In this document: positions 16,634 to 25,537 of the stretch, piece after piece | How the letters are laid out: every line of letters starts with the position of its first letter | Position numbering within the stretch: position 1 is the first letter of the stretch | Source of the DNA: Bacteroidota bacterium | GTDB taxonomy: Bacteria > Bacteroidota > Bacteroidia > Bacteroidales > Lentimicrobiaceae | DNA length: 45,940 nt | Assembly (NCBI GenBank): GCA_023434665.1 | Contig: JAEYSM010000048.1 | Span: 1 to 45,940 of the forward strand | Reading direction: 5' to 3' | Made by a program: the position numbers and the translations under genes | Notes under the pieces: generated by a model | Databases searched by the model: none | What the model saw: only the letters and a program-made list of their open reading frames with translations | Told to the model about the DNA's origin: nothing

Positions 16634-18364
16634 ATGAAGAAGAAAGTGCTGATCAGAGACTTAACACTACGAGACGGACAACAATCACTATTCGCAACCC
16701 GAATGACTCAGAACCAGGTCGACAGAGTTTTACCACTATATAAAGAAGCAGGTTTTTATGCAATGGAAGTTTGGGGGGGAGCAGTTCCCGACTCAATAAT
16801 GAGGTATCTTAATGAAAATCCCTGGACACGTTTGGAAAAAATCAAAGAAGTAATTGGAGATGTATCTAAACTCACCGCTCTTTCAAGAGGTCGTAATCTT
16901 TTTGGTTACAATCCATATCCTGAAGATGTTATAGAGGGTTTTAACAGTCATGCCATTAAATCAGGTATTGGAATCATGCGAATTTTCGATGCTCTCAATG
17001 ATACCGATAATGTTATAAGTACCATCAAAGCTGTTAAGCAAAATGGTGGGATTGCCGATTGCGCTGTTTGTTATACTGTAGATCCTCATTTTACTACAAA
17101 AGATAAGATTAAAGCTACTCTGAAAGGTAAGAAGTTACGGACCAGGATTTTTACAGATGAGTATTTCTTAGAAAAAGCAATGACATTGCAGGATCTTGGA
17201 GCTGATATGGTTTCAATTAAGGATATGGCAGGTTTAATTCCTCCCTTAAGGGCAGGTCACTTAGTCAGGGTATTGAAACAAAACCTTAAGATACCCGTGG
17301 ATTTCCATACGCACAGCACTCCAGGTTATGGTCTTGCTTCAACACTGATGGCTATAGTTAATGGAGTTGATATCGTTGATACCTGTATCATGACATTTGC
17401 CGGTGGTCCTGCGGCTGCCAGTTTTGAGGTTATTCAGATTTTCTGCGATAAAATGGGCATTGAGACTGGCATCAACCTGGAAGCAGTGGTTAAAATTGAT
17501 GCACAACTTAGATTGATCAGAAAGGAACTCGCCGATGTAGATCCTTACAAACAATGGCCTATTGAATTCGATATCACAAAGGATAAATTGCCACAAGAAA
17601 TTGACAGTCTGTTTGATAAGGCAATTGAGTATGCCAAAGCAGAAAAGGAATCAGAGCTTTTAAGTGCTTGTCAGGCAATTGAAAAGTTCTTTAATTTCCC
17701 CGAACCTGACCTTAAAGTGAAGGAAGCAGAGATTCCAGGAGGTATGTACACCAATATGCTGGCTCAGCTTAAACAGCTCAAGCTTGAAAAACTACTACCA
17801 CGAACTCTTGAAATAATTCCAACAGTCAGAATGGATGCGGGTTGTCCGCCATTGGTTACTCCAACCAGTCAGATTGTAGGGGCACAAGCGGTTAACTGTG
17901 TTATCGATGAGTCAAAAGGTCAGCCATGGTATACCTCCAAATCAATACAATTTGTTAATCTGGTAAAGGGTGTGTACGGCAAGACTCCGGTTCCTGTTGA
18001 TCCGGAATTCCGTGAAAAGATTGCCGGAGTAAAGCAAGAGACGCCATACGATACGAGCAATTACAAACCACAGGATAATCCGGTGTTCCCTGAGTATGGT
18101 GGTGTTCAGCTTGCTTCTAATGAGAAAGATGAGCTATTACTTGAATTATTCCCGGCAGTTGCTTCAGAGTATCTCAAACGTAATATAGAAGCTAAACACA
18201 GAGCTGAAGTTGAGGCTGTTGCCCAGAAAGAACGCATGCAGTGGGAAGCTGAAAAGAATGCTTACCTCGAAATGACACCCGAAGAAAAAAAACAACGTTT
18301 ACTCGAAGGTCTGTACAATTATGATTGGTCGACTGACGGTAGTGAAACACTTGGACATTCCTAA
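16634..18364 (+). CDS. Biotin-dependent carboxyltransferase subunit (oxaloacetate decarboxylase alpha / pyruvate carboxylase B type), lacking a biotin domain
   Basis: A 576-residue carboxyltransferase. RDLTLRDGQQSLFATRM (about 8-24) carries the metal Asp14; Lys196 in SIKDMAG is the expected carbamylated lysine; HTHSTPG holds His225 and His227 as metal ligands. The conserved carboxylase domain covers about 300-480 (EIPGGMYTNM near 367). The C-terminus ends without the biotinyl Met-Lys-Met, so the biotin carrier must be a separate protein that is not in this window. The reaction is either oxaloacetate decarboxylation coupled to a Na pump or a transcarboxylase step. The frame can open at a TTG at 16607, but the ATG at 16634 gives the normal MKKKVLIRDLTLRDG start. 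The dCMP deaminase gene follows after 6 bp. Confidence 0.9.
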   Translation: MKKKVLIRDLTLRDGQQSLFATRMTQNQVDRVLPLYKEAGFYAMEVWGGAVPDSIMRYLNENPWTRLEKIKEVIGDVSKLTALSRGRNLFGYNPYPEDVIEGFNSHAIKSGIGIMRIFDALNDTDNVISTIKAVKQNGGIADCAVCYTVDPHFTTKDKIKATLKGKKLRTRIFTDEYFLEKAMTLQDLGADMVSIKDMAGLIPPLRAGHLVRVLKQNLKIPVDFHTHSTPGYGLASTLMAIVNGVDIVDTCIMTFAGGPAAASFEVIQIFCDKMGIETGINLEAVVKIDAQLRLIRKELADVDPYKQWPIEFDITKDKLPQEIDSLFDKAIEYAKAEKESELLSACQAIEKFFNFPEPDLKVKEAEIPGGMYTNMLAQLKQLKLEKLLPRTLEIIPTVRMDAGCPPLVTPTSQIVGAQAVNCVIDESKGQPWYTSKSIQFVNLVKGVYGKTPVPVDPEFREKIAGVKQETPYDTSNYKPQDNPVFPEYGGVQLASNEKDELLLELFPAVASEYLKRNIEAKHRAEVEAVAQKERMQWEAEKNAYLEMTPEEKKQRLLEGLYNYDWSTDGSETLGHS

Positions 18365-18370
18365 GATACT

Positions 18371-18892
18371 ATGTCAAAAGAAACAACAACATCCGGCTAT
18401 ATTCGTCCCACATGGGACGAGTATTTCATGGAAGTAGCTAATACAATAGCCAAAAGAGCTACTTGTGACAGAGGCCGAAGCGGGTGTGTAATAGCCCGGA
18501 ATAAGCAAATACTGGTAACAGGATATGTGGGATCACCAATAGGCTTACCTCATTGTGATGATGTGGGTCATTTATTTAAGCAACTCACGCACTCAAACGG
18601 AAAGGTCACTAACCATTGTGTAAGGACTGTGCATGCTGAACAAAATGCTATTTGTCAGGCAGCCCGATTGGGTATTGCATTGGAAGGCGCTACACTGTAT
18701 TGCCGGATGACACCATGTCGTACTTGTGCCATGCTGATCATCAACTGTGGCATCTTAAGAGTGGTTTGCGAGCATAAATATCATAGTGGGGAAGAATCTG
18801 AAGCTATGTTTCGCGAAGCAGGCATTATTCTTGACTATGTTAACGAGGAGATTCTGCAATACGACAAACAACAGGTTGAGCCTGATAAATAG
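18371..18892 (+). CDS. Deoxycytidylate (dCMP) deaminase family protein
   Basis: A 173-residue zinc deaminase. The active site is HAEQNA with His88 and catalytic Glu90, and PCRTC with Cys116 and Cys119. The N-terminal CDRGRSGCVIARNKQILVTG and GSPIGLPHC segments are typical of the dCMP deaminase/ComEB group rather than of free cytidine deaminases. It would convert dCMP to dUMP for dTTP synthesis in the cytoplasm. The gene is 6 bp downstream of the carboxyltransferase gene and presumably cotranscribed, although the functions are unrelated. The end faces the cvpA gene across 53 bp. Confidence 0.92.
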   Translation: MSKETTTSGYIRPTWDEYFMEVANTIAKRATCDRGRSGCVIARNKQILVTGYVGSPIGLPHCDDVGHLFKQLTHSNGKVTNHCVRTVHAEQNAICQAARLGIALEGATLYCRMTPCRTCAMLIINCGILRVVCEHKYHSGEESEAMFREAGIILDYVNEEILQYDKQQVEPDK

Positions 18893-18945
18893 CACTCACT
18901 CAGGGAAGTTTAATTGGCCTTAATACCATAATTTGAAAATTATCG

Positions 18946-19473
18946 TCAGGAGGTTACCTCTTTATAGGTTTCAGAGGCACGTATCTTTTCTAAACCCTTT
19001 TTTACCTGCGGAACCAGTGATGGCACTAACTTAGCCAGTGGTTTGTACATTACTGAATTTTCCTTAACATCGGGCTTTATAAAAACAGAATTTCTGTCGG
19101 CTATCTCGATCACATAAATAAATGCTGATACCAGCAAAAGACCTTTAAAAGCTCCAAACAGCCCTCCTGCTATACGATTAACACATCCAAGAGGAGTGAG
19201 TGATAACGCTTTTTCAAATGATTTTCCAACGATAAAAACCAGAATCATCACCAACACAAAGCATAAACTAAAAGCTAGAATGTGCATTAAAGGTGAGTTG
19301 CTTCCAGTGGCTTCTCTTAGATATATCTCTATGTACCAGGCAAATCTAAGCGAAAGGTAAAATCCAAATATTAAACCGGCCAGCGATGTTATGCTCATCA
19401 CAAAACCTTTGAAAAGTCCTCTTATAAGGCCCAGGATTACGATAATCAGGATAATGAGGTCGATTTGACTCAT
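18946..19473 (-). CDS. CvpA-family inner-membrane protein
   Basis: A 175-residue protein with four hydrophobic segments (about 4-20, 26-46, 63-87 and 100-125). The opening DLIILIIVILGLIRGLFKGF is the classic CvpA start (DxxxxxxxxxxGxxxGxxxG). CvpA is linked to colicin V export and to envelope stress resistance, but its biochemical role is unclear. Its ATG overlaps the mlaF stop by 4 bp (ATGA), so it is the last gene of the mlaE-mlaF-cvpA unit and translationally coupled. Confidence 0.88.
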   Translation of the reverse strand: MSQIDLIILIIVILGLIRGLFKGFVMSITSLAGLIFGFYLSLRFAWYIEIYLREATGSNSPLMHILAFSLCFVLVMILVFIVGKSFEKALSLTPLGCVNRIAGGLFGAFKGLLLVSAFIYVIEIADRNSVFIKPDVKENSVMYKPLAKLVPSLVPQVKKGLEKIRASETYKEVTS

Positions 19474-20228
19474 CTACTAATATTATTTTTAATCTTCTTG
19501 GTTAGTTCGGTCGAAAATACAAATTCATTCAATTCCTTATTATCACTATGCAGAATTGAATCCTTATTTCCCTGCCACCATTTCTGTCCTTTATGGATGT
19601 AAAAAACATTATCACCAATTTCAACCACCGAATTCATGTCGTGAGTATTGATCACAGTAGTCATGTTATACTCCTCAGTAATTTCACTGATCAAATTATC
19701 AATTACATTGGCAGTTTGTGGATCAAGGCCTGAGTTTGGTTCATCGCAAAAGAGGTATTTTGGATTCATAGCAATAGCTCTTGCTATGGCAACTCTTTTC
19801 TTCATCCCACCGCTTATCTCAGCGGGGAAAAGCTTATTGGCATTTTCAAGGTTAACCCTCGACAAGCAGAAATTAGCTCTGTCGAGACGCTCTGAGAGGC
19901 TCTGATCGGTAAACATGGATAAGGGGAACATTACATTTTCTTCTACCGTCATCGAATCAAACAAAGCCCCTCCCTGAAACAGCATTCCAATATCTTGTCT
20001 AACTAGCTTCATCTCGTCGAACGACATTTTGGAGAGCACTTTATCGTCAAACATTACTTTTCCTTTGTCAATCTCGAAGAGTCCCACAAGGCATTTCATT
20101 AATACGGTCTTGCCGGAACCACTCTGGCCGATTACCAGATTGCATTTACCGGTTTCAAACTTAACCGAGATCTGATCAAGAACCTTATTTTCACCAAAAG
20201 TCTTGGTTACATTAACTGCTTCTATCAT
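19470..20228 (-). CDS. mlaF: MlaF-like ABC transporter ATP-binding protein
   Basis: A 252-residue ATPase. Walker A is GQSGSGKT (34-41), the Q-loop region reads MLFQGGALFDSMTV as in MlaF/TtgA2-type lipid transporters, the signature is SGGMKKR (about 139-145), and Walker B is YLFCDEP with the catalytic Glu. The H-loop is NTHDM. With MlaE it would energise phospholipid or lipid transport between inner and outer membrane. It overlaps both the upstream mlaE and the downstream cvpA by 4 bp. No MCE-domain gene (mlaD) follows, so the periplasmic partner must be elsewhere. Confidence 0.93.
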   Translation of the reverse strand: MIEAVNVTKTFGENKVLDQISVKFETGKCNLVIGQSGSGKTVLMKCLVGLFEIDKGKVMFDDKVLSKMSFDEMKLVRQDIGMLFQGGALFDSMTVEENVMFPLSMFTDQSLSERLDRANFCLSRVNLENANKLFPAEISGGMKKRVAIARAIAMNPKYLFCDEPNSGLDPQTANVIDNLISEITEEYNMTTVINTHDMNSVVEIGDNVFYIHKGQKWWQGNKDSILHSDNKELNEFVFSTELTKKIKNNISR

Positions 20229-20968
20229 GCCAGGAGGAGATTTGTAAGTACTAAATTGAAAACGATTATTGCTATGCTACTGTGAACAACTCCTTTTGTG
20301 CTGGCTTCACCTACTTCGAGGGCACCACCCTTTGTATAATATCCGTGATAACCTGATATCGAAACTATAAGAAAAGCAAAGACCACTGTCTTTATCAAAG
20401 AATAGAATACATCATATCCTTCGAAAAATGCCTTAACTCCATATATGAATTCAGCCGATGGAACCAATCCGGTTAATGATCCTGCAGCCCAGCCTCCTAC
20501 ATTAGCAACCAATATACTAATCATGATAAGAACCGGATTAAAGAAGAGACAGGCAATGATTTTAGGAAAAATAAGGTAGGTGGCAGAATTTATTCCCATA
20601 ATTTCCAGGGCATCTATTTGTTCGGTAACTCTCATGGTTCCTATTTCTGATGAAATCCTGGAGCCGACTTTACCTGCAAGTATCAATGAGATGATGGTAG
20701 GAGAAAACTCAAGGACTACCGACTGGCGGGTAGCATAACCTATGGTATAGACCGGAACCAGTGGGGTGTCGAGATTAAAAGCCATTTGAATGGCCAGGAC
20801 AGCACCCATGAATGTTGAAATCAAGACAACAATCCCTAAAGAATCAAGCCCAAGATTTTCAATTTCAATAAGAATCTGCCTGAAATAAATTGACTGTTTT
20901 TCAGGTCTTTTGAATACCAGCCGCATAAGATGCATATACTGGCCTATCTCAGTAAAGAATTTCTTCAT
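20225..20968 (-). CDS. mlaE: MlaE-like ABC transporter permease
   Basis: A 247-residue MlaE/YrbE permease. FMGAVLAIQMAF, the central GKVGSRISSEIGTMRVTEQIDALEIMGIN block and the C-terminal GYHGYYTKGGALEVGEASTKGVV segment are diagnostic of the family. About five transmembrane helices are present after an amphipathic N-terminal helix. It is the first gene of the operon, with the mlaF ATG overlapping its stop by 4 bp. The 204 bp upstream are shared with the divergent lipoprotein/SprT unit. Confidence 0.93.
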   Translation of the reverse strand: MKKFFTEIGQYMHLMRLVFKRPEKQSIYFRQILIEIENLGLDSLGIVVLISTFMGAVLAIQMAFNLDTPLVPVYTIGYATRQSVVLEFSPTIISLILAGKVGSRISSEIGTMRVTEQIDALEIMGINSATYLIFPKIIACLFFNPVLIMISILVANVGGWAAGSLTGLVPSAEFIYGVKAFFEGYDVFYSLIKTVVFAFLIVSISGYHGYYTKGGALEVGEASTKGVVHSSIAIIVFNLVLTNLLLA

Positions 20969-21172
20969 AAGGTATCAATGGCAAATGCTAAATTAGTCAT
21001 TTCTCTTCATTCCTGATCACCGTAATGTTAAACAAACCAGTCATTCTATTTCACCAACATCAGCCATACTGCTCTTCAATAACAAATATCCCAAAAGTTT
21101 TGCTGAATTATTATTACTTTTGAGCCGATAATTGTAATTGCTTTTGCTATAACGATTTAAAACTTGCACCAG

Positions 21173-21367
21173 ATGAACCTTTTAAAGTCGAAGATCAGGT
21201 TGTGGACCGGTATATCTTTAATACTTTTTTCTATTGTTGCTTCTTCCTGTTCCACTCCGGCATGGCAAAAAAGTAAGTACCGTAAGGGCAAACGTTTTCA
21301 GGATTGTGGATGTATGTATTCTCCCACACCAATTGATTCCCCTTTGTGCTTAAATGAACAGAAATAG
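21173..21367 (+). CDS. Small lipoprotein overlapping the SprT-like gene
   Basis: A 64-residue predicted lipoprotein. Residues 1-10 are basic, 11-25 hydrophobic, and VASSC gives a lipobox with the acylated Cys26. The mature part is only 39 residues, rich in Lys, Pro and Cys (DCGCMYSP, DSPLC). The frame can be read from a TTG at 21164, but the ATG at 21173 is preferred. Its last 14 bp overlap the start of the SprT-like gene, implying translational coupling. Function is unknown; no homologue is recalled with certainty. Because it is so short, confidence is moderate. Confidence 0.65.
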   Translation: MNLLKSKIRLWTGISLILFSIVASSCSTPAWQKSKYRKGKRFQDCGCMYSPTPIDSPLCLNEQK

Positions 21368-21977
21368 AACTCTGCGCCAGGCACTTGGCGAGTATATTCC
21401 TGATAAAGCCATTGAGCCTGTCGTCGAATGGTTTGACAAACACTTTGTTGTTCTTCGTATTACACGCAGCCGACGCTCAAAGTTAGGTGATTTCAAAAGT
21501 GCTCCTACAGGAAAACCTTGTCATATTTCTATAAATCACGACCTGAATCCGTTTAACTTTCTTATTACTCTTTTGCATGAAATGGCGCACGCTGAGGTTC
21601 ATTTCAATTATACGCGCCGGATGCAACCTCATGGCAGAGCATGGAAACTTGCCTATCGGAAAATTGCACAACCTTATATCGATGCATGTATCTTTCCTGA
21701 TGATCTGAATAAAGTCTTTGCCAATTACCTAAATAATCCACAAGCCTCTAGTACTGCATGCCTTGCACTGGCTCAGGCTTTGAAAATATATGATCCTTTC
21801 AAAGAAGAAATAACTGTTTCGATGCTGTCGCCCGAGACCATTTTTACTTTGCCTGATGGAAGGAAATTTAAGGTAATAGAAAAACTTCGTAAACGTTACC
21901 GTTGTTATTGTTTGGACAATAAAAAGACCTATCTTTTCAATCCGATGGCAGTAATTCACCCTCAGAAAGGCGAATAA
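21354..21977 (+). CDS. SprT-like zinc metalloprotease-domain protein
   Basis: A 207-residue protein with a SprT-like domain at about 20-110. The zinc motif is HEMAH at 75-79, with the third ligand His93 in QPHGRAW, the HGxxW typical of the family. The C-terminal part (about 140-207) is basic; YRCYC gives only two Cys, so the four-Cys zinc ribbon of full SprT proteins is incomplete. Eukaryotic relatives (SPRTN) cleave DNA-protein crosslinks; bacterial SprT is poorly characterised. It follows the tiny lipoprotein with a 14 bp overlap and precedes the guanylyltransferase by 67 bp. Confidence 0.88.
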   Translation: MNRNRTLRQALGEYIPDKAIEPVVEWFDKHFVVLRITRSRRSKLGDFKSAPTGKPCHISINHDLNPFNFLITLLHEMAHAEVHFNYTRRMQPHGRAWKLAYRKIAQPYIDACIFPDDLNKVFANYLNNPQASSTACLALAQALKIYDPFKEEITVSMLSPETIFTLPDGRKFKVIEKLRKRYRCYCLDNKKTYLFNPMAVIHPQKGE

Positions 21978-21991
21978 ACGGCCGGACTTTT

Positions 21992-21999
21992 TAACTTTG
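21992..21999 (+). promoter_or_regulatory. Putative -7 box (TAACTTTG) for the guanylyltransferase gene
   Basis: TAACTTTG lies 45 bases before the ATG at 22045, in the short gap after the SprT-like gene. No TTG at standard spacing, so it is a candidate only. Confidence 0.35.
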
Positions 22000-22044
22000 T
22001 CGAATAATACCTGTTTTTATTGAAGATAATCAACTGAAAATATT

Positions 22045-23133
22045 ATGAATAACAACAACTATTGCATTATAATGGCTGGCGGAGTAGGCGCACGTTTCTG
22101 GCCCATGAGCCGCAAAGATCATCCTAAGCAATTTATTGATATACTGGGGACAGGTCAAACTTTAATTCAAGCTACCTTCAACAGGTTCCTTAAAATTTGC
22201 CCTCCTGAAAATATTTATATTGTTACAAACGAAAGCTATCAGCAACTGGTACTGGAACAATTGCCACAAATAAAATCCGAACAGGTATTGTGTGAACCAT
22301 CACGCCGTAACACTGCACCTTGCATTGCTTATGCTAATTACACTATCCTGCAGCGGAATCCCGATGCCAATGTGGTTGTTGCTCCATCTGACCATATCAT
22401 CCTGAAAGAAGATATTTTTACCGAAGTCATACTTGCTGCCCTTGAAGCAACCGAAAAGAACGACTGGCTGCTGACACTGGGCATCCAACCCAACAGACCC
22501 GATACCGGATATGGTTATATTCAGTTCCAGGAGAATAATATTTCTACTGATACGAGGATAAAAAAGGTGAAGACTTTTACTGAAAAGCCGCAACTTGAAA
22601 TGGCAATGCAATTCCTTGCTTCCGGCGACTTTTTATGGAACTCAGGGATATTTATCTGGCGACTCAAGACTATCATGCAGTCAATTGCAAATTACTTACC
22701 CGATGTGGATAGCTTGTTCAGGGCGGGTATAGGTAAATACAACACACCACAGGAAGCAGCATTTATTGAACAAACCTATTCAATGTGTAAAAATATATCC
22801 ATTGATTATGGAGTGATGGAAAAAGCCGATAACGTTTATGTTTTGTCATCCGACTTTGGATGGAGTGATCTTGGTACATGGGGATCACTCTATGATACAC
22901 GCGCAAAAAACAATGACGGGAATGCTATAGTAGGTAATAATGTAATGATGTACGACAGCCACAATTGTATAGTTAATATGCCTAAAGACAAGTTGGTTGT
23001 GCTTCAGGGTCTTGATGATTATATTGTGGTGGAAGATGAAGGGACCCTGCTAATCTGCCGAAAGCAGGATGAACAACAGATCCGACAGTTTGTCAACGAT
23101 GTCATGATCGAAAAAGGAGAAAAATTTGTATAG
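22045..23133 (+). CDS. manC: Mannose-1-phosphate guanylyltransferase
   Basis: A 362-residue nucleotidyltransferase that makes GDP-mannose from GTP and mannose 1-phosphate for polysaccharide synthesis. The N-terminal IIMAGGVGARFWPMSRKDHPKQF (about 8-30) is the GTP-binding pyrophosphorylase signature, and FTEKP near residue 178 and WNSGIFIW near 202 are the sugar-binding motifs. It has only the transferase domain, without the C-terminal isomerase domain of bifunctional ManC/AlgA. The S46 peptidase gene begins 16 bp downstream, so the two probably share a transcript, though no functional link is evident. Confidence 0.93.
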   Translation: MNNNNYCIIMAGGVGARFWPMSRKDHPKQFIDILGTGQTLIQATFNRFLKICPPENIYIVTNESYQQLVLEQLPQIKSEQVLCEPSRRNTAPCIAYANYTILQRNPDANVVVAPSDHIILKEDIFTEVILAALEATEKNDWLLTLGIQPNRPDTGYGYIQFQENNISTDTRIKKVKTFTEKPQLEMAMQFLASGDFLWNSGIFIWRLKTIMQSIANYLPDVDSLFRAGIGKYNTPQEAAFIEQTYSMCKNISIDYGVMEKADNVYVLSSDFGWSDLGTWGSLYDTRAKNNDGNAIVGNNVMMYDSHNCIVNMPKDKLVVLQGLDDYIVVEDEGTLLICRKQDEQQIRQFVNDVMIEKGEKFV

Positions 23134-23149
23134 AAACACATAGATCTTT

Positions 23150-25363
23150 ATGAAAAAAACACTATTCCTTTTACTGGTTTTATTTAGCAGTTTTGTACGT
23201 GCCGATGAGGGTATGTGGCTGCCTATTTTTATTGAGAGACTGAATTATGTCGACATGCAGAAGGAGGGCCTGAAACTCACACCTGAAGAAATTTACAGTA
23301 TCAACAACTCTAGTCTCAAAGATGCCATTATTCAGTTTGGCGGAGGTTGTACAGGTGAGATTATCAGCAGTAAGGGCCTTATCCTTACCAACCACCATTG
23401 CGGATACGGAGCCATCCAGTCACACAGCACAATTGATCACGACTATCTGGCAAATGGTTTCTGGGCAATGAGTATGAAAGAAGAACTACCTAACGAAGGA
23501 CTTACTGCACGATTCCTCGTCAGGATAGAAGATGTGACAGCTACTGTTCTAGAGGGTATTACCAATGATATGTCAGAGACAGAAAGGGCTGAAAAAATAA
23601 GAGCCAAGTCCAAGCTCATCACCGATGATGCCGAAAATGGAACCGGATATCAGGCAAGGGTTGCAAGTTTCTTCGCAGGGAATGAATATTATCTTTTTGT
23701 TTACGAAGTATTCCGTGACGTGAGATTTGTTGGAGCACCTCCTTCATCAATTGGTAAGTTTGGAGCTGATACCGATAACTGGATGTGGCCCCGTCATACC
23801 GGCGACTTCTCTCTTTTCAGAGTTTACACAGGACCCGACGGTAAGCCGGCAGATTACGCTGAAAATAATATTCCTCTCAAACCCCGTCATTATTTGCCTG
23901 TAAGTACAGGAGGAGTTGAGCAAGGCGATTTTTCAATGATAATGGGATATCCCGGAAGTACTGAAAGGTTCATGACTTCATGGGGCGTTAACAATTCAAT
24001 TAATAACTATAATCCTACATTTGTCAATGTGCGGGCAAAGAAACTTTCAATTATGCGCCAGGATATGGATGCTGACAGAGAAGTGGGTATCAAATATGCC
24101 AGCAAGTATGCCAGCACAGCAAACTACTGGAAATATTTCACCGGACAAACAAGAGGTCTGAAACGACTAAAAGTGTACGATGAAAAGTTAAAGATTGAGG
24201 AGGAGTTCAGCAATTGGATTAATTCAACACCCGAACGTAAGGCTCTTTATGGTAACGTTCTGGCCGATTTCGCCTCAGCTTATCAAACCATTGATGAGTA
24301 CACAGTACAGCGCGTTTTCCTTTCAGAGGCAATCTTCCGTGGAGCCGATATAATGTCACTTGCCAATTCATTCACTGGATTAGCCAATGAAATGAAAGCT
24401 GAAAATCCAAATACTGAAAGACTATCACGTATAAAAGAGAATCTGGGTAAAGCAGTTGATCGCCACTTTAAGAATTACAACCTGCCTACCGATATAAAAA
24501 TGCTTACTTCAATGCTTAACATGTATTACGATGTTGTGCCGGTTAATCAGCAGCCTGCAGAATTCAGAAGACTGATTGAGAAAAACAAGCATAACTATAG
24601 TAAACTGGTAGCCGGAATGTTTGAAAAATCTATGTTCGACGACCAGACAGCACTCATTGCTTTTCTTGCAAATCCTGATGTTAAGAAACTTGAAAAGGAT
24701 CCGGTGTTTAACCTGGTGAGCATATTCAGGAAAACATCATCAGAAACACAAGAGGCTTTGAAAGGAACCTATGAAAAGCTTCAAAGAGCTGAAAGACTGT
24801 TTATTGCAGGTTTGCGTGAAATGCAACCCGACCGTAAGTTCTATCCCGATGCCAATTCAACAATGCGTCTTACTTATGGAAAAGTGATGGATTACTATCC
24901 TGCCGATGCCATTCATTATGATTTTGTGACTACAATGAAAGGCATTATGGAAAAAGAAGATCCGGACAATTGGGAATTTGTAGTGCCCGAAAAATTAAAG
25001 CAACTTTATGAAGCAAAAGACTTCGGGCCATATGGTATAAATGGTGAAATGCCGGTTTGTTTCATCACCACCCATGACATTACAGGCGGTAATTCAGGAA
25101 GTCCTGTATTAAATGCTTACGGAGAACTTATCGGCTTAGCATTCGATGGTAACTGGGAAGCTATGAGTGGCGACATCGCATTTGAGCCTGAACTTCAAAG
25201 GACTATCAATGTGGATGCCCGATATATACTCTTCATCATCGATAAGTATGCAGGTGCAAAAAACATTATAGATGAATTGACCCTCGTTAAACGCAGAGAA
25301 CATAAAGTCTCCACAGGAGTTGAATCACTGGCTGCACCGGTGGGTGTTACCCAAACTAATTAA
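23150..25363 (+). CDS. S46-family dipeptidyl-peptidase (DPP7-type)
   Basis: A 737-residue periplasmic exopeptidase that should release dipeptides from the N-terminus of oligopeptides. The signal peptide ends at about residue 18 and the mature protein begins ADEGMWLP, a hallmark of S46. The catalytic triad is His83 (TNHHCG), Asp219 (RHTGDFS) and Ser649 (GGNSGSP). In Porphyromonas DPP11 an Arg 18 residues after the catalytic Ser gives acidic P1 specificity, and Gly there gives DPP7-type hydrophobic P1; here the residue is Gly667, so DPP7-type is inferred. A strong terminator follows at 25378-25425. Confidence 0.94.
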   Translation: MKKTLFLLLVLFSSFVRADEGMWLPIFIERLNYVDMQKEGLKLTPEEIYSINNSSLKDAIIQFGGGCTGEIISSKGLILTNHHCGYGAIQSHSTIDHDYLANGFWAMSMKEELPNEGLTARFLVRIEDVTATVLEGITNDMSETERAEKIRAKSKLITDDAENGTGYQARVASFFAGNEYYLFVYEVFRDVRFVGAPPSSIGKFGADTDNWMWPRHTGDFSLFRVYTGPDGKPADYAENNIPLKPRHYLPVSTGGVEQGDFSMIMGYPGSTERFMTSWGVNNSINNYNPTFVNVRAKKLSIMRQDMDADREVGIKYASKYASTANYWKYFTGQTRGLKRLKVYDEKLKIEEEFSNWINSTPERKALYGNVLADFASAYQTIDEYTVQRVFLSEAIFRGADIMSLANSFTGLANEMKAENPNTERLSRIKENLGKAVDRHFKNYNLPTDIKMLTSMLNMYYDVVPVNQQPAEFRRLIEKNKHNYSKLVAGMFEKSMFDDQTALIAFLANPDVKKLEKDPVFNLVSIFRKTSSETQEALKGTYEKLQRAERLFIAGLREMQPDRKFYPDANSTMRLTYGKVMDYYPADAIHYDFVTTMKGIMEKEDPDNWEFVVPEKLKQLYEAKDFGPYGINGEMPVCFITTHDITGGNSGSPVLNAYGELIGLAFDGNWEAMSGDIAFEPELQRTINVDARYILFIIDKYAGAKNIIDELTLVKRREHKVSTGVESLAAPVGVTQTN

Positions 25364-25377
25364 GACATATATTCGGG

Positions 25378-25425
25378 AAGAAGCTGAAGTAGGGTATTTA
25401 ATTATCCTCTTCAGCTTCTTTTTTA
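25378..25425 (+). terminator. Intrinsic terminator after the S46 peptidase gene
   Basis: Perfect 12 bp arms: AAGAAGCTGAAG (25378-25389) and CTTCAGCTTCTT (25409-25420), with a 19-base loop, running into a T-tract to about 25424. It lies 15 bp after the stop. Confidence 0.85.
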
Positions 25426-25537
25426 TATCACTTTTGTAAATTTGACTATCATCTAACAGCCTCTTGTAAAAAACCCTATCAGCTGCTATCTGTCAACAAA
25501 ACCGGCTAACTCCTTCTTTATTAACTTTACTAATGAA

